From: Burkholderiales bacterium
GTDB taxonomy: Bacteria > Pseudomonadota > Gammaproteobacteria > Burkholderiales > Burkholderiaceae_B
Length of the DNA: 64,000 nt
Assembly (NCBI GenBank): GCA_021299735.1
Contig: JAJTEM010000006.1
Span: 1-64,000 of the forward strand
Direction of reading: 5' to 3'
Part shown: positions 1 to 8,697 of the stretch, piece after piece
How the letters are laid out: every line of letters begins with the position of its first letter
Numbering within the stretch: position 1 is the first letter of the stretch
Made by a program: the position numbers and the translations under genes
The notes under the pieces: model-generated
Told to the model about the DNA's origin: nothing
The model's input: only the letters and a program-made list of their open reading frames with translations
The model's database searches: none

Positions 1-43
1 GGATTGCCATGATCTGGCTGTCGGTAAACCTTGATTGTTTCAT
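1..43 (-). CDS. IS3-family transposase OrfA, N-terminal fragment cut by the window edge
   Basis: Reading the minus strand from 43 to 1 gives an ATG followed by MKQSRFTDSQIMAI. This is the characteristic opening of IS3-family OrfA proteins, whose N-terminal helix-turn-helix binds the element's terminal repeats. An AG-rich stretch (GAGGAAGAGAG) lies 6 to 16 bases upstream of the ATG and can act as ribosome binding site. The gene runs off the left edge, so only 14 codons are visible. OrfA normally works with OrfB, the DDE integrase, made by programmed -1 frameshifting. The call rests on the motif and on the broken chemoreceptor directly upstream. Confidence 0.8.
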   Translation of the reverse strand, partial: MKQSRFTDSQIMAI

Positions 44-112
44 TGCAGAACTCTCTTCCTCTATGGTTGAAAATTCTACTTCCGATCCCGTTTATTTGCA
101 GGGGGTATTACC
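1..112 (-). mobile_element. Left end of an IS3-family insertion sequence, partial
   Basis: The stretch between the disrupted chemoreceptor reading frame and the OrfA start contains a C-rich motif (TACCCCC at about 101-107 on the minus strand) and a short leader ending in AGTAGAATTTTC, an arrangement typical of the leader of IS3-family elements. The exact terminus cannot be fixed because the other end and the target duplication lie outside the window. The boundary is placed at about 105-113 by where the receptor-like coding sequence stops making sense. Confidence 0.65.
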
Positions 113-438
113 GACTCGCGCGAAAGCTGTTGCTTTTCGAGCTTATGTATTAACTCATCAACTTTTGCAGAAAGGGTTTGATAAGTATTTCTGTAGTAAA
201 GAATTCTTTCTTCAGGTGCATTCGACAGGGTCGCGAAAAGTGCATCACGTAAATTCAAACGAGCCCGCTGAATAAAATTCAATGTGTGGCCTACATCAAT
301 AATTGGCTCAGCATTGTGTTGCGCTAGCGTGGTTTGACCTTCGAGTTCATATGCAAAAACAGAGAGGATTGATATTGAAAGCGCAATCAGAATACTGATT
401 GAGACAGTCAGTTTTTTTGCAATTGTCCAAGACTTCAT
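113..438 (-). pseudogene. Methyl-accepting chemotaxis protein, 5' fragment interrupted by the IS
   Basis: The fragment starts MKSWTIAKKLTVSISIL and has one membrane segment at about residues 9-28. After it comes a periplasmic helical region with the pattern of the four-helix-bundle MCP ligand-binding domain (LNFIQRARLNLRDALFATLS and a coiled helix ending KLEKQQLSRES). About 108 codons remain. The frame then enters the insertion element and stops at 76-78. A complete receptor would need a second membrane segment, HAMP and a methylated signalling domain of about 400 more residues; whether these survive beyond the IS cannot be seen. As it stands the receptor is inactive. Confidence 0.75.
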
Positions 439-553
439 GATGATACAACCTTGAGTGATACAGCAAGGTAACATCGTATGTCTGGCTCTAATCGAAGCCC
501 CCCCCCACCAAGCTTGCCCTGAGTGAGGGATTCCCTGGCGATGGCGAAACCGA

Positions 554-1666
554 TCAAGCAGCGTTCAGTTTGCTCACCCACTTGGAAAAGTCTTCTGCCA
601 TGCGTTCGCTCTCGCGAATTGCTGCCTGCCATAGCGGCACACGAATGCGGTGATCGAAGTTGTAGCGCTTGAAATCGCTTCGGTCCGGAATTTTTTTGGC
701 AGGCAGGCGCTTGATGAATTCCGGTGAAGGGCACACCAGAATTACATTGCTCATCCACTCGGGTTTGGCTTTCCGTATTTTTAAAAACTTGTCCAGCCAA
801 CCGGGTGTAACCGTGGGTGCAAAGTGGGGGTACAACACCAAACCATCCAGCCGGTGGTAGGGCAGGGCCAGGTGGTAGTCAGTCAGGCCTCCATCCCAAA
901 AAGGCCCTTCGTGGTATTTCACTTCAGTGGCGTTGTCAGCCAAAGCCTGTGCAATTTTATGTACAGGGTTCAGCACAAATGGAATGCTGCCGCTGGCCAG
1001 CAAGGCGTCGTGAATATTTAGTGCATCCAGGTTTTCAACACGGGTAGGAATTCGGTCGAATGGTTGTTTCAGCCAATCGGTGTTAGCCCCTGGGCTTTGA
1101 AATATCCAGCGCTCGAAGTAGCTTGCAAGGCGGTTTCGGTTCAGGCTGTTGGCCAGCACTGCACTTGCAAACCCGCGTTTGCGCGCGCGCGTTTGTGCAT
1201 AGTGCAGCGGGGTCAGCCCTTTGTTCACCCACACCAGCAGTTCTTTGCCGCAGGGTTTCACCATGTGTTGTGCTTGATCGGCCACCACGGCTTGCACCAT
1301 GTTTTGGCACACGCGGCTTATTTCATGGCGGTCAACGCCTTTGCGGTAGTCTTGCGCTTCAACATACTGCTCGGCAAGGCGTTTCAATGTGGCTGCGGGG
1401 TTGCTGCTGGCGGCAGCCGCCATGCGCCACGCGCCGATGGAGGCACCAATCAGTTGCAAGGGTTTTACTCCTTGTTCGGCACGGGTTTGTAAATGTTGTG
1501 GGCCCAGCCATTCATTGAACAAATATTGGTCTAGCCCTTGCAGAATCAAACCTTTTGGGCCGCCGGCTGCTGCGGGAATGGCGCAAATATCCTCAGGCTT
1601 TAAGCCTTTGTTGGCAATGTGCGCCTTGGCCCGGTCGCCCAAAATAATTTGTATGCTGCTTCTCAT
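554..1666 (-). CDS. Patatin-like phospholipase family protein
   Basis: A 370-residue patatin-type lipid acyl hydrolase. A glycine-rich oxyanion loop (AAAGGPKG, near residues 32-39) is followed by the nucleophile elbow GASIG with the catalytic Ser near residue 76. The second member of the Ser-Asp dyad sits in the WDGG motif near residue 260. No signal peptide is seen, so it is probably cytoplasmic or membrane-associated. The ATG at 1666 overlaps the pth stop codon as ATGA and has GGAG six bases upstream, so it is preferred over the GTG two codons earlier. Coupling to pth looks like packing rather than shared function. Substrate is unknown. Confidence 0.85.
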   Translation of the reverse strand: MRSSIQIILGDRAKAHIANKGLKPEDICAIPAAAGGPKGLILQGLDQYLFNEWLGPQHLQTRAEQGVKPLQLIGASIGAWRMAAAASSNPAATLKRLAEQYVEAQDYRKGVDRHEISRVCQNMVQAVVADQAQHMVKPCGKELLVWVNKGLTPLHYAQTRARKRGFASAVLANSLNRNRLASYFERWIFQSPGANTDWLKQPFDRIPTRVENLDALNIHDALLASGSIPFVLNPVHKIAQALADNATEVKYHEGPFWDGGLTDYHLALPYHRLDGLVLYPHFAPTVTPGWLDKFLKIRKAKPEWMSNVILVCPSPEFIKRLPAKKIPDRSDFKRYNFDHRIRVPLWQAAIRESERMAEDFSKWVSKLNAA

Positions 1667-2262
1667 GCGCACTCCGTGTGAATGTGCGTGGTGGCCTGGC
1701 CAATTTGACCTTTTAAAATCAGTTCAGTGTGTTTCAGCAGCACATCGATTGATTTGTCGATTGTTTGTTGTTGCTCGTTGCTGGGGCGGTGTAACACGAA
1801 GTCGGCAACGCCTTGTTGCAGGTTCAGGCTTCGCGGGTGGCCTATGCCAATGCGCGCGCGCCAGAATTCGTTGCTGCCCAGGTGGGCGTGAATGTCTTTC
1901 AGGCCGTTGTGGCCTGCATGGCCGCCGCCTTTTTTAATTTTGATTTGGCCTGGCAGCAAGTCCAGTTCATCATGCGCAACCAGAATTTCTTCTGGTTTTA
2001 TTTTGAAAAATTTGGCAAGCGCCCCAACAGCTTGCCCCGACCGGTTCATGAAGGTGGTGGGAAACAGCAGCCATATGTCTTCACCTGCAAACTTGATGCG
2101 CGCCAAATCGCCAAAAAAGCGCTTGTCGCTTTGCAAAAACACATTGTGTTTGCGTGCAAGGGCCTCAAGGTACCAAACGCCAGCATTGTGGCGTGTGTCT
2201 GCGTATTGTGGGCCTGGGTTGCCCAAGCCTACGATAAGCTTGACGGGAGTGTTGCTGGACAT
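1663..2262 (-). CDS. pth: Peptidyl-tRNA hydrolase
   Basis: Cleaves the ester bond of peptidyl-tRNAs that drop off ribosomes, recycling tRNA in the cytoplasm. At 199 residues it has the normal size. Family motifs are all present: [18 protein letters not shown] at the N-terminus with the catalytic His and Asn, FMNRSG, the HDELDLLPG segment with the key Asp, and [10 protein letters not shown]. The ATG at 2262 is chosen over the TTG two codons upstream. In related genomes pth often follows rplY; here it lies about 4.6 kb away and is coupled to a patatin gene instead. Confidence 0.97.
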   Translation of the reverse strand: MSSNTPVKLIVGLGNPGPQYADTRHNAGVWYLEALARKHNVFLQSDKRFFGDLARIKFAGEDIWLLFPTTFMNRSGQAVGALAKFFKIKPEEILVAHDELDLLPGQIKIKKGGGHAGHNGLKDIHAHLGSNEFWRARIGIGHPRSLNLQQGVADFVLHRPSNEQQQTIDKSIDVLLKHTELILKGQIGQATTHIHTECA

Positions 2263-2356
2263 AATCAAAAAACAGTAAGATGGGGTTGTGCGCGTTTCCT
2301 ATTTTCGCCCATCGCCTGCCTGTTTCCCATATTTTTTATCATTCTTAGCGCTTTAC

Positions 2357-3073
2357 ATGAATCCTTTAACCGATGTGAATTGGCCGCCCGTTGCAGCTGC
2401 CCAAGGTACACACCAGCAATCCCTTGCTTTTTTGCACCAGTATTATCCAAAAGTGGGTGCCCGCATTCTTGATTTGCCATGTGGAGCAGGGGCTTTTGCC
2501 AGCGCCGCCGCCCAGCTTGGTTACGATGTTCACACCATGGACATACACCCCAACGAACCCTATTTTGCGGATGCTGCAAAGCGGGTTATTGGTGATGCCA
2601 ATCAGCCTTTGCCGTTTACAGATGGTTATTTCGACGCGGTGTGTTCTATCGAAGGCATTGAGCACCTTGAGAACCCCACGCAGTTTGTTCGAGAGCTTTA
2701 CCGTGTGTTGAAACCCGGTGGCTTTTGTGTGTTGAGTACACCCAATGTAGACAGTTACCGCTCTCGCCACAATACTTTGTGGCGTGGTTATCACCGCTAT
2801 TTCAGGCCTGAAAGCGACACTGAGAAAGACAGCGGCCACATGCACCCCATTGATTTGTATTTCATGATGGGGGCCATGAAAAAGGCCGGGTTCGAGATGG
2901 TTACGCTGGGTGTGAACAGCACCGAAGGCCGGGCAGGCCCAACCTTTTGGCGCGAGTTTGTTCGAAAATATTTAAGTGGGCTTTACCCACCCAGGTTGCG
3001 CGAGAAAGTGCCTTTTTATGGCGATGTGCTTATTTACGTGATGCGCAAACCAGGCGCTACACTGGCTGTTTGA
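2357..3073 (+). CDS. Class I SAM-dependent methyltransferase (type 11-like)
   Basis: A 238-residue protein with a Rossmann methyltransferase core. Motif I is ILDLPCGAGAFASAAA, an acidic residue ends the second strand (HTMDIHP), and motif IV lies at FDAVCSIEGIEHLENP, followed by LKPGG and LSTPN. The pattern is that of Methyltransf_11/23 enzymes, which often act on small molecules, quinones or lipids. Substrate is not recognisable. The ATG at 2357 begins just before the folded domain; an upstream in-frame start at 2288 would add a hydrophobic tail with no support. The 3' end overlaps the end of convergent leuA by 40 bases. Confidence 0.8.
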   Translation: MNPLTDVNWPPVAAAQGTHQQSLAFLHQYYPKVGARILDLPCGAGAFASAAAQLGYDVHTMDIHPNEPYFADAAKRVIGDANQPLPFTDGYFDAVCSIEGIEHLENPTQFVRELYRVLKPGGFCVLSTPNVDSYRSRHNTLWRGYHRYFRPESDTEKDSGHMHPIDLYFMMGAMKKAGFEMVTLGVNSTEGRAGPTFWREFVRKYLSGLYPPRLREKVPFYGDVLIYVMRKPGATLAV

Positions 3074-4716
3074 TCGACCCTGCGCCATGCACTCACCAGC
3101 GCCATTAAACTGGCGGTGGTGATGTTGTCGTGAAAGCCCACGCCAAATTTGCTGCCGGGCATGTTGGGCACACTCACTTCAATAATCGCCATAGCCTTTG
3201 ATTTTGCGCCCTGGCCAACGCTGCGTTCTTCAAAGCCCACAATGTCCATGGGCACGCCCAATGCTTGCACAGCGGCGTCTAGCGGGCCATTGCCCACGCC
3301 TTCAAGCCTTGAAGTTTCACCGTGTTGTTGCACGGTAATTTCAATGCCTTGGCCGCCTTCGGCATCAAATACTTTGTGGCCAATGTAGCGGGGTTGGCTT
3401 TCGTCATTTTGCAAATAGGTTTGTTCGAACAAGGCCCACAAGGCTGGCGACGTCATTTCTGCTGCCGTGCTGTCGCTCACCTTTTGCACCACACTTGAAA
3501 ATTCAACCTGCATGCGGCGTGGCATTACCACGCCATGCTCACGTTCAAGAATGTAGGCAATGCCGCCTTTGCCCGATTGGCTGTTCACGCGGATTACGCT
3601 GTCGTAAGTGCGGCCAACATCCACAGGGTCAATCGGCAAGTAGGGTACTTCCCAGATCGCATCAGGTTTTTGAATGTCGAAGCCTTTTTTAATGGCATCC
3701 TGGTGCGAACCGGAAAACGCGGTGTACACCAAATCGCCCACATACGGGTGGCGGGGGTGAATGGGCAGCTGCGTGCAGCTTTCCACCACGCGGGCCACGG
3801 CATTGATGTCGGAAAAATCAAGCATGGGGTGTACGCCTTGGGTGTACATATTCAAGGCCAGGGTCACAATATCCACATTACCGCAGCGTTCGCCGTTGCC
3901 AAACAGGCAGCCTTCAACGCGCTGTGCGCCAGCCATCATCGCCAGTTCGGCGGTGGCTACGCCCGTGCCGCGGTCGTTGTGTGGGTGCACTGAAAGCACC
4001 ACATGCTCGCGGCGATTAAGGCGCCTGTCCATCCATTCAATTTGGTCTGCGAACACATTCGGCGTGCTCCATTCCACCGTGGTGGGCAGGTTAATGATGA
4101 TCTTGCGATTCGGCCCTGCGTTCCATGCTTCAATCGCGGTGTTGCAAGCCTGCAAAGCCACATCCAGTTCAGTCATGTTGAAACACTCGGGCGAGTACTG
4201 CAAAACCCATTCGGTTTCGGGGTGCGCATCAGTCAGTTCTTTCACCTTCTGCACGCGCTTCTTCACCATGTCGATGACTTCAGGCACAGTCATGCGGAAC
4301 ACCGTATTTCTCCACACGGGTGCGGTGGAGTTGTAGATGTGGATGATGGCGCTTTTGGCACCAATCACCGATTCCACTGTTCGCTCGATGAGGTCATCTC
4401 GAGCCTGGGTCATGACCATGGGGGTGACATCGTTCGGAATTAAATCGTTGTCGATCAAATGCCGTACCATGTCGAAGTCGATTTGCGAGGCAGCCGGAAA
4501 ACCCACCTCGATTTCCTTGAAACCAATTCGAACCAGCTCTTTGAAGAAGTCCAGTTTGGTGGCCACACTCATGGGTTCAAAAATCGCCTGGTTGCCGTCG
4601 CGCAAATCGGTGCTTAACCAGATTGGCGCATGGGTTATGGCCTTGTTGGGCCATGTTCTGTCGGGCAGGTCCACTTTGTAAGCGGGGCGATATTTGGTGG
4701 CGGGGTTCTTCAACAT
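3034..4716 (-). CDS. leuA: 2-isopropylmalate synthase
   Basis: Condenses 2-oxoisovalerate with acetyl-CoA in the first committed step of leucine synthesis. The 560-residue length and sequence match the longer LeuA2-type enzyme. The catalytic TIM barrel opens with the LSTDLRDGNQAI motif, carries the metal-binding HPHNDRGTG motif, and is followed by a C-terminal LeuA dimer domain that binds the feedback inhibitor leucine. It stands alone, not with leuCDB, and is divergent from an Lrp/AsnC regulator across 141 bases, so leucine-responsive control by that regulator is plausible but not shown. Confidence 0.97.
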   Translation of the reverse strand: MLKNPATKYRPAYKVDLPDRTWPNKAITHAPIWLSTDLRDGNQAIFEPMSVATKLDFFKELVRIGFKEIEVGFPAASQIDFDMVRHLIDNDLIPNDVTPMVMTQARDDLIERTVESVIGAKSAIIHIYNSTAPVWRNTVFRMTVPEVIDMVKKRVQKVKELTDAHPETEWVLQYSPECFNMTELDVALQACNTAIEAWNAGPNRKIIINLPTTVEWSTPNVFADQIEWMDRRLNRREHVVLSVHPHNDRGTGVATAELAMMAGAQRVEGCLFGNGERCGNVDIVTLALNMYTQGVHPMLDFSDINAVARVVESCTQLPIHPRHPYVGDLVYTAFSGSHQDAIKKGFDIQKPDAIWEVPYLPIDPVDVGRTYDSVIRVNSQSGKGGIAYILEREHGVVMPRRMQVEFSSVVQKVSDSTAAEMTSPALWALFEQTYLQNDESQPRYIGHKVFDAEGGQGIEITVQQHGETSRLEGVGNGPLDAAVQALGVPMDIVGFEERSVGQGAKSKAMAIIEVSVPNMPGSKFGVGFHDNITTASLMALVSAWRRVDQTASVAPGLRIT

Positions 4717-4793
4717 GCTGCTTTGGCCTGAAATTCGGGTTGATAAGTAACAGTGTAGGAGTTTTGTTGTGAAATTAGATTGCGTGTATTGCT

Positions 4794-4821
4794 TTGATAT
4801 TTATATTTATTGAAAGATAAT
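4794..4821 (+). promoter_or_regulatory. Candidate sigma-70 promoter of the Lrp-type regulator
   Basis: TTGATA at 4794-4799 and GATAAT at 4816-4821 are separated by 16 bases. Each matches the sigma-70 consensus hexamer at five of six positions. The start codon follows at 4858. The surrounding sequence is very AT-rich, as is usual for sites bound by Lrp-family proteins, so autoregulation and control of leuA from the same region are possible. Confidence 0.5.
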
Positions 4822-4857
4822 TGCGTATAAACAGCGATTGTTGGAATTAAAATTGAT

Positions 4858-5322
4858 ATGCAAGAACTTGACCGCTACGACAAACGAATTTTGAGCCTGT
4901 TACAGGCTGATGGGCGAATCAGCAATCAGGATTTGGCCGATACCATCGGCTTATCGCCTTCGCCGTGTTTGCGCCGTGTTAAAGCACTCGAAGATGCGGG
5001 TTTGATCACCGGCTACCGGGCCTTGGTGGATGCCAAAAAACTGGGTTACAGCTTGATGGCCCTGATTTACATTTCAATGGACCAGCACACGCCTGAACGT
5101 TTCGCCAGTTTCGAGGAAGCCATCACCGCGATTCCCGAGGTGCTGGAGTGTTTGCTGATTACCGGCCAGCAGGCAGATTACCAACTGAAGGTGATTGTGG
5201 CCGATATGGATGGTTACCAGAACTTGCTGTTGAACAAAATTACCCGCATCAAAGGGGTAACGGGTGTGCACACCAGCTTTGTATTGCGCAGGGTGGTAGA
5301 CAAAACCGAAATACCGATTTGA
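4858..5322 (+). CDS. Lrp/AsnC-family transcriptional regulator
   Basis: A 154-residue regulator with the standard layout. The N-terminal winged helix-turn-helix (LDRYDKRILSLLQADGRISNQDLADTIGLSPSPCLRRVKALEDAGLI) is followed by a RAM ligand-binding and oligomerisation domain, including the ITGQQADYQLKVIVADMDGYQ segment typical of Lrp-like proteins. It lies divergent from leuA. Lrp-family members sense amino acids, and this position suggests leucine or a related branched-chain amino acid, which is inference. The similarity is at least as strong to general Lrp paralogues as to global Lrp, so no symbol is given. Confidence 0.93.
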   Translation: MQELDRYDKRILSLLQADGRISNQDLADTIGLSPSPCLRRVKALEDAGLITGYRALVDAKKLGYSLMALIYISMDQHTPERFASFEEAITAIPEVLECLLITGQQADYQLKVIVADMDGYQNLLLNKITRIKGVTGVHTSFVLRRVVDKTEIPI

Positions 5323-5369
5323 ACACAGCTTACCGATGGAATTTGTGGGAGTGACCGAACTCATTATTG

Positions 5370-5388
5370 GTTAATGATTATCATTTGT
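5370..5388 (+). promoter_or_regulatory. Fur-box-like site
   Basis: The 19 bases here match the classical Fur consensus GATAATGATAATCATTATC at 14 of 19 positions, including the uninterrupted core AATGAT followed by ATCATT with one central mismatch. The site is 62 bases upstream of the start codon of the predicted outer-membrane protein at 5451 and 47 bases after the Lrp-type gene. It therefore suggests repression by Fur under iron-replete conditions. Confidence 0.55.
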
Positions 5389-5450
5389 GTTTAAAATGGA
5401 TTTTTGACGTCTCTTCCTTGGTGCAGGTTTTTTGTCTTGTAACGCTATTC

Positions 5451-6137
5451 ATGAAACAAACCACTGCTTTGTTCGCTCTTCTTGTAATCGGTACTGCCCA
5501 TGCTGGCAGGCCTTTGGAAACCGATGATGCCTCTGTGACTGCTCACCGAACCTGTCAGCTTGATTTCTGGACAGAGTCGAGCATCGAGGTGCGGCAGGAC
5601 AATTTCAACGGGGGCTGCAATATTCTGGGGAATGGCGAGTTTAGCCTGGCAGGTGCAAGGGCGCGTGGCGATCAAGCAGATCAAATGTCCCAGGCGTTTG
5701 GTTACAAGCATATTTTTCAGCCGCTCACGGATCATTCTGCGGCTTATGGTGTTGCTGGCAGCCGTGAATTCGGCCGCTTGCGGCGCACCGGTGAATCTTC
5801 CCAGGAAACTTTGGTAACGGCGATTGCATCTTTGCCATTGAAAGGTGAGGATTTATTGCTTCACCTGAATCTGGGTTACTTGCAGTATCGCGACCAAACG
5901 CTCCGCGACTCGTCCGTTTTTAAGGCGGCGGCCCTGGATTATTCGCTCAATGAGCGGTTTGGTTTGTCTGTTGAAACCTTCTCGGGGGTAGCTGACAGTT
6001 TGAGCTGGCGGGTTGGCGCCCGTTACACCTTGATTCCCGATTTTCTGCAGCTGGATGCAAGTTACGGCAGCGATTACGGTACCTTTCAAGCAAGCCGGGT
6101 GTTTACTCTTGGTTTTGGAATTACTCCCGGCTTTTGA
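5451..6137 (+). CDS. Predicted outer-membrane beta-barrel protein, function unknown
   Basis: A 228-residue protein beginning with a clear Sec signal peptide (MKQTTALFALLVIGTAHA, cleavage after AHA). The mature part has alternating amphipathic strands such as LLLHLNLGYLQYRD and SWRVGARYTLIPDFLQLDASY and ends in a C-terminal phenylalanine, the usual OmpA/BAM sorting signal. It loosely resembles the transporter or MetA-type barrels annotated in proteobacteria. Two cysteines near the N-terminus of the mature protein may form a disulfide. The start at 5451 gives the signal peptide; an upstream in-frame ATG at 5367 overlaps the Fur-box-like site and is rejected. Iron-regulated surface function is inferred only from that site. 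Confidence 0.7.
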   Translation: MKQTTALFALLVIGTAHAGRPLETDDASVTAHRTCQLDFWTESSIEVRQDNFNGGCNILGNGEFSLAGARARGDQADQMSQAFGYKHIFQPLTDHSAAYGVAGSREFGRLRRTGESSQETLVTAIASLPLKGEDLLLHLNLGYLQYRDQTLRDSSVFKAAALDYSLNERFGLSVETFSGVADSLSWRVGARYTLIPDFLQLDASYGSDYGTFQASRVFTLGFGITPGF

Positions 6138-6821
6138 TTATCCAGCTGCAGCGTGGTTGTGAAGCAGGTTTTGAATAACCATGCCGCCGCCGCCAATTAG
6201 AACGCCGAAGTAAACGATCGATGCCAAATTGGCCAAATGCCCCAGCAGTACGGCTGTGCCGTCTCGTTGAATAAGGCCCACAGCCAGAAACAACAAGGCA
6301 ATGCCGGGCACGGTGTTGGAGAAGGGGATAAAACCGAAGGGAGCCATTAGCAACAGCGCGCCTAAAATTAAGCCCCCGTCGTTGAGCATGTTCATCACGC
6401 GCCCAGTGGTTAGTCCTGCCATGCGGTGAGGTTTGCTGATTTTTTCAAGGCGCGGAATCCACACCAAACCCTTTTCAAGGGCGTTGCGCAATTTGTCAGC
6501 AGGCAATGCGCGTTCTTTAAAACGTTTGGGCAGCCACAAGGTGCGCCCGAAAATTCTGCTGGTTCCGATCAGCAAAATGGCTGCACCGAAAATGGTGCTT
6601 ACGCCTGGAATTGAAACTGGCACCATGAACACCAGGGTAAGAAACGCCACCAATAGCAGCATGCCGTCGCGGCCTACCAGGTCGAGAATTTCGCCAAGGC
6701 TGACAGTGTGTGTTGGCAGTTGTGCGATCACTTGTTTAATTTGATCGCCCAATGGCAGTTCTTCAAAATTCGGTGTGTTGTTCACTTTGCTTGTGTTTTC
6801 GGGGTTTCCGAAAGAGCCCAC
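6138..6821 (-). CDS. ExoD-family membrane protein
   Basis: Matches the ExoD exopolysaccharide-synthesis family: a short amphipathic N-terminus (LPLGDQIKQVIAQLP, SLGEILDLVGRDGMLLL) followed by about four hydrophobic segments, with the proline-rich turns MVPVSIPGVSTIFG and APFGFIPFSNTVPG that are typical. ExoD in rhizobia affects exopolysaccharide output and alkali tolerance; the biochemical role is not established. The GTG at 6821 is chosen because the longer reading frame would run through the rplY terminator hairpin. A GTG at 6785 is an alternative. The stop codon abuts that of the convergent barrel gene. Confidence 0.75.
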   Translation of the reverse strand: MGSFGNPENTSKVNNTPNFEELPLGDQIKQVIAQLPTHTVSLGEILDLVGRDGMLLLVAFLTLVFMVPVSIPGVSTIFGAAILLIGTSRIFGRTLWLPKRFKERALPADKLRNALEKGLVWIPRLEKISKPHRMAGLTTGRVMNMLNDGGLILGALLLMAPFGFIPFSNTVPGIALLFLAVGLIQRDGTAVLLGHLANLASIVYFGVLIGGGGMVIQNLLHNHAAAG

Positions 6822-6833
6822 ATTGTGCCCATA

Positions 6834-6868
6834 AAAAAAGCCGCGGAACCGGGGTTCTACGGCTTTTC
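6834..6868 (-). terminator. Rho-independent terminator after rplY
   Basis: On the minus strand AAAAGCCG, a bulge and GGTTCC-type arms form a strong stem around a short loop and end in a run of T residues (complement of 6833-6839). It follows the rplY stop codon at 6893 by about 25 bases and ends the prs-rplY transcript. The A-rich opposite flank could make it work in both directions. Confidence 0.85.
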
Positions 6869-6892
6869 TGCACACAGGGTTACGTGTATTGA

Positions 6893-7480
6893 TTACTCGT
6901 CGCCGCCTTTTGCCGCACCTGCCTTGATTTTCACTGTAACCAGCGAAAGGTCTTGCTGGCCGTGGTTAGGAATACCCACGCCAGCTGGCAGTTGCAGATC
7001 GGTTACGTGGATTGAGCGCTTGGTTACGTCCAGCACGCTGCAGTCTACAGCGATGAATTCTGGCAGGTCTTGGGGCAAGCATTCAATTTCGATCTGGTTG
7101 GCTACGAATGTAACTTGGCCGGCATACAGTTTGACCGCTGGGCTTTCCAGGTGGCCAGAGTAGTGCAAAGGCACATTCATGTGAATTTTCTGGTTGCCGT
7201 CGATGCGCTGGAAATCGATGTGCAGCAGCTGTGGCTTGTAAGGATGTGACTGGAAGTCGCGCAGCAGAACTTGCTGTGACTTGCCATCAATTTCCAGATC
7301 CAGAATGCTGGAGTGGAATTTTTCCTTTTGAATTGCGTGCCACAGGGGATTGTGTTCAATCGACACAGCCTGAGCTTCTTGATTTGCGCCATAAACAATG
7401 CCTGGCACCTGGCCAGCACGACGCAGGCGGCGGCTCGCTCCGGAACCCTGCTCTGTGCGGGATGTTGCAACTACTTTCAT
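6893..7480 (-). CDS. rplY: 50S ribosomal protein L25 / general stress protein Ctc
   Basis: Binds 5S rRNA in the large subunit. At 195 residues this is the long Ctc-type form. The N-terminal L25 domain (G-S-G-A-S-R-R-L-R-R, then PGIVYG, HIDFQRID) is followed by a C-terminal TL5/CTC beta domain ending in an acidic tail. It lies downstream of prs with about 100 bases between them, the usual order in Betaproteobacteria. A terminator follows directly. Confidence 0.97.
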   Translation of the reverse strand: MKVVATSRTEQGSGASRRLRRAGQVPGIVYGANQEAQAVSIEHNPLWHAIQKEKFHSSILDLEIDGKSQQVLLRDFQSHPYKPQLLHIDFQRIDGNQKIHMNVPLHYSGHLESPAVKLYAGQVTFVANQIEIECLPQDLPEFIAVDCSVLDVTKRSIHVTDLQLPAGVGIPNHGQQDLSLVTVKIKAGAAKGGDE

Positions 7481-7578
7481 GTTGATTCTCCAAATTTGAC
7501 TTCACCGCGACCAGTGAAACCAAGTTATGCGGCACTTCAGGGCGTCCGCAAAAAAGCCCAAAAACAGGTTTTTACAAA

Positions 7579-8532
7579 TTAATCTATGAACAGCGAGCTG
7601 ACCGAATCAGAGCGAACGATGCGGCGAATGGTTTCGGCCAGCAGTTCGTCTACGCTGAGAACGCGAATGGTTTTGCTGTTGTTCGCTTCCTCGGACAAAG
7701 GAATGGTGTCAGTAACTACCAGTTCGTCAAGGTCTGATTCTTCAACACGCTGAATGGCACCGCCTGACAAAACGGGGTGTGTACAGTAGGCTACTACCTT
7801 TTTCGCACCATTGGCTTTCAGCGCTGCAGCGGCTTTGCACAAGGTGTTGGCGGTGTCGACCATGTCGTCCATGATCACGCAGGTGCGGTCTTTGACGTCG
7901 CCAATAATGTTCATCACCTCGGCCACGTTTGCACGGGGGCGGCGTTTGTCAATAATCGCCAGGTCGCAGTTCAGGCGTTTGGCCAGTGCACGTGCGCGAA
8001 CCACGCCGCCTACGTCGGGCGACACAACCATCAGGTTGTCGAGGTTTTGCTTCCACACGTCGCCTAGCAGTACGGGCGATGCATAAATGTTGTCTACCGG
8101 AATGTCGAAGAAGCCCTGGATTTGGTCTGCATGCAGATCCATGGTCAATACGCGGTCAACACCCACAACTTGCAACATGTTTGCCACCACCTTGGCTGTA
8201 ATTGCCACGCGTGAAGAGCGCACACGGCGGTCTTGGCGGGCATAGCCGAAATAGGGAATTGCTGCGGTAATGCGGCCAGCCGATGCGCGCTTGAGTGCGT
8301 CGATCATGACCATCATTTCCATGAGGTTGTCGTTGGTGGGGGCGCAAGTGGATTGCAGCACGAATACGTCTTTGCCGCGCACGTTCTCGTTGATCTCGAC
8401 CATGACTTCACCGTCTGAGAAACGACCCACAGTGGCTTTGCCCAGCGGAATATTCAGCTGCTTTGCCACTGACTCGGCCAATGCAGGGTTTGCATTGCCG
8501 GTGAAGATCATTAGACTGCTGTCGGTTGCCAT
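7579..8532 (-). CDS. prs: Ribose-phosphate pyrophosphokinase
   Basis: Makes phosphoribosyl pyrophosphate from ribose 5-phosphate and ATP, the precursor of nucleotides, histidine and tryptophan. The 317-residue length is standard. Visible motifs are [10 protein letters not shown], the flexible loop [14 protein letters not shown], the signature [18 protein letters not shown], and the PRPP-binding loop [14 protein letters not shown]. It lies between tRNA-Gln and rplY. PRPP feeds the his operon found elsewhere in this window. Confidence 0.98.
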   Translation of the reverse strand: MATDSSLMIFTGNANPALAESVAKQLNIPLGKATVGRFSDGEVMVEINENVRGKDVFVLQSTCAPTNDNLMEMMVMIDALKRASAGRITAAIPYFGYARQDRRVRSSRVAITAKVVANMLQVVGVDRVLTMDLHADQIQGFFDIPVDNIYASPVLLGDVWKQNLDNLMVVSPDVGGVVRARALAKRLNCDLAIIDKRRPRANVAEVMNIIGDVKDRTCVIMDDMVDTANTLCKAAAALKANGAKKVVAYCTHPVLSGGAIQRVEESDLDELVVTDTIPLSEEANNSKTIRVLSVDELLAETIRRIVRSDSVSSLFID

Positions 8533-8570
8533 TGTTTACCCCAGGGCTTGACGTGTGCGTTGGCGAAATA

Positions 8571-8600
8571 AAAAAAGGGCCAACCTGTGGCTGGCCCTTT
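8571..8600 (-). terminator. Rho-independent terminator after tRNA-Gln
   Basis: On the minus strand AAAGGGCCAGCC and GGTTGGCCCTTT form a near-perfect stem around a short loop and run straight into seven T residues. It begins only six bases after the tRNA 3' end, so it ends the ispE-tRNA transcript and probably leaves prs with its own promoter in the short gap. Confidence 0.88.
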
Positions 8601-8605
8601 GGTTT

Positions 8606-8682
8606 TGGCAGGGGAGGAAGGACTCGAACCCTCGAATGCCGGAATCAAAATCCGGTGCCTTAACCAACTTGGCGACTCCCCT
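8606..8682 (-). tRNA. tRNA-Gln (anticodon TTG)
   Basis: A 77-base cloverleaf on the minus strand. The acceptor arms AGGGGAG and CTCCCCT are followed by encoded G and CCA. The D arm is GCC..GGC, and the anticodon stem CCGGA/TCCGG encloses the loop TTTTGAT, placing TTG at positions 34-36. The T arm contains GGTTCGAGT. The location between ispE and prs is the conserved betaproteobacterial position. Confidence 0.96.
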
Positions 8683-8697
8683 AAAACTTTTATCGAT

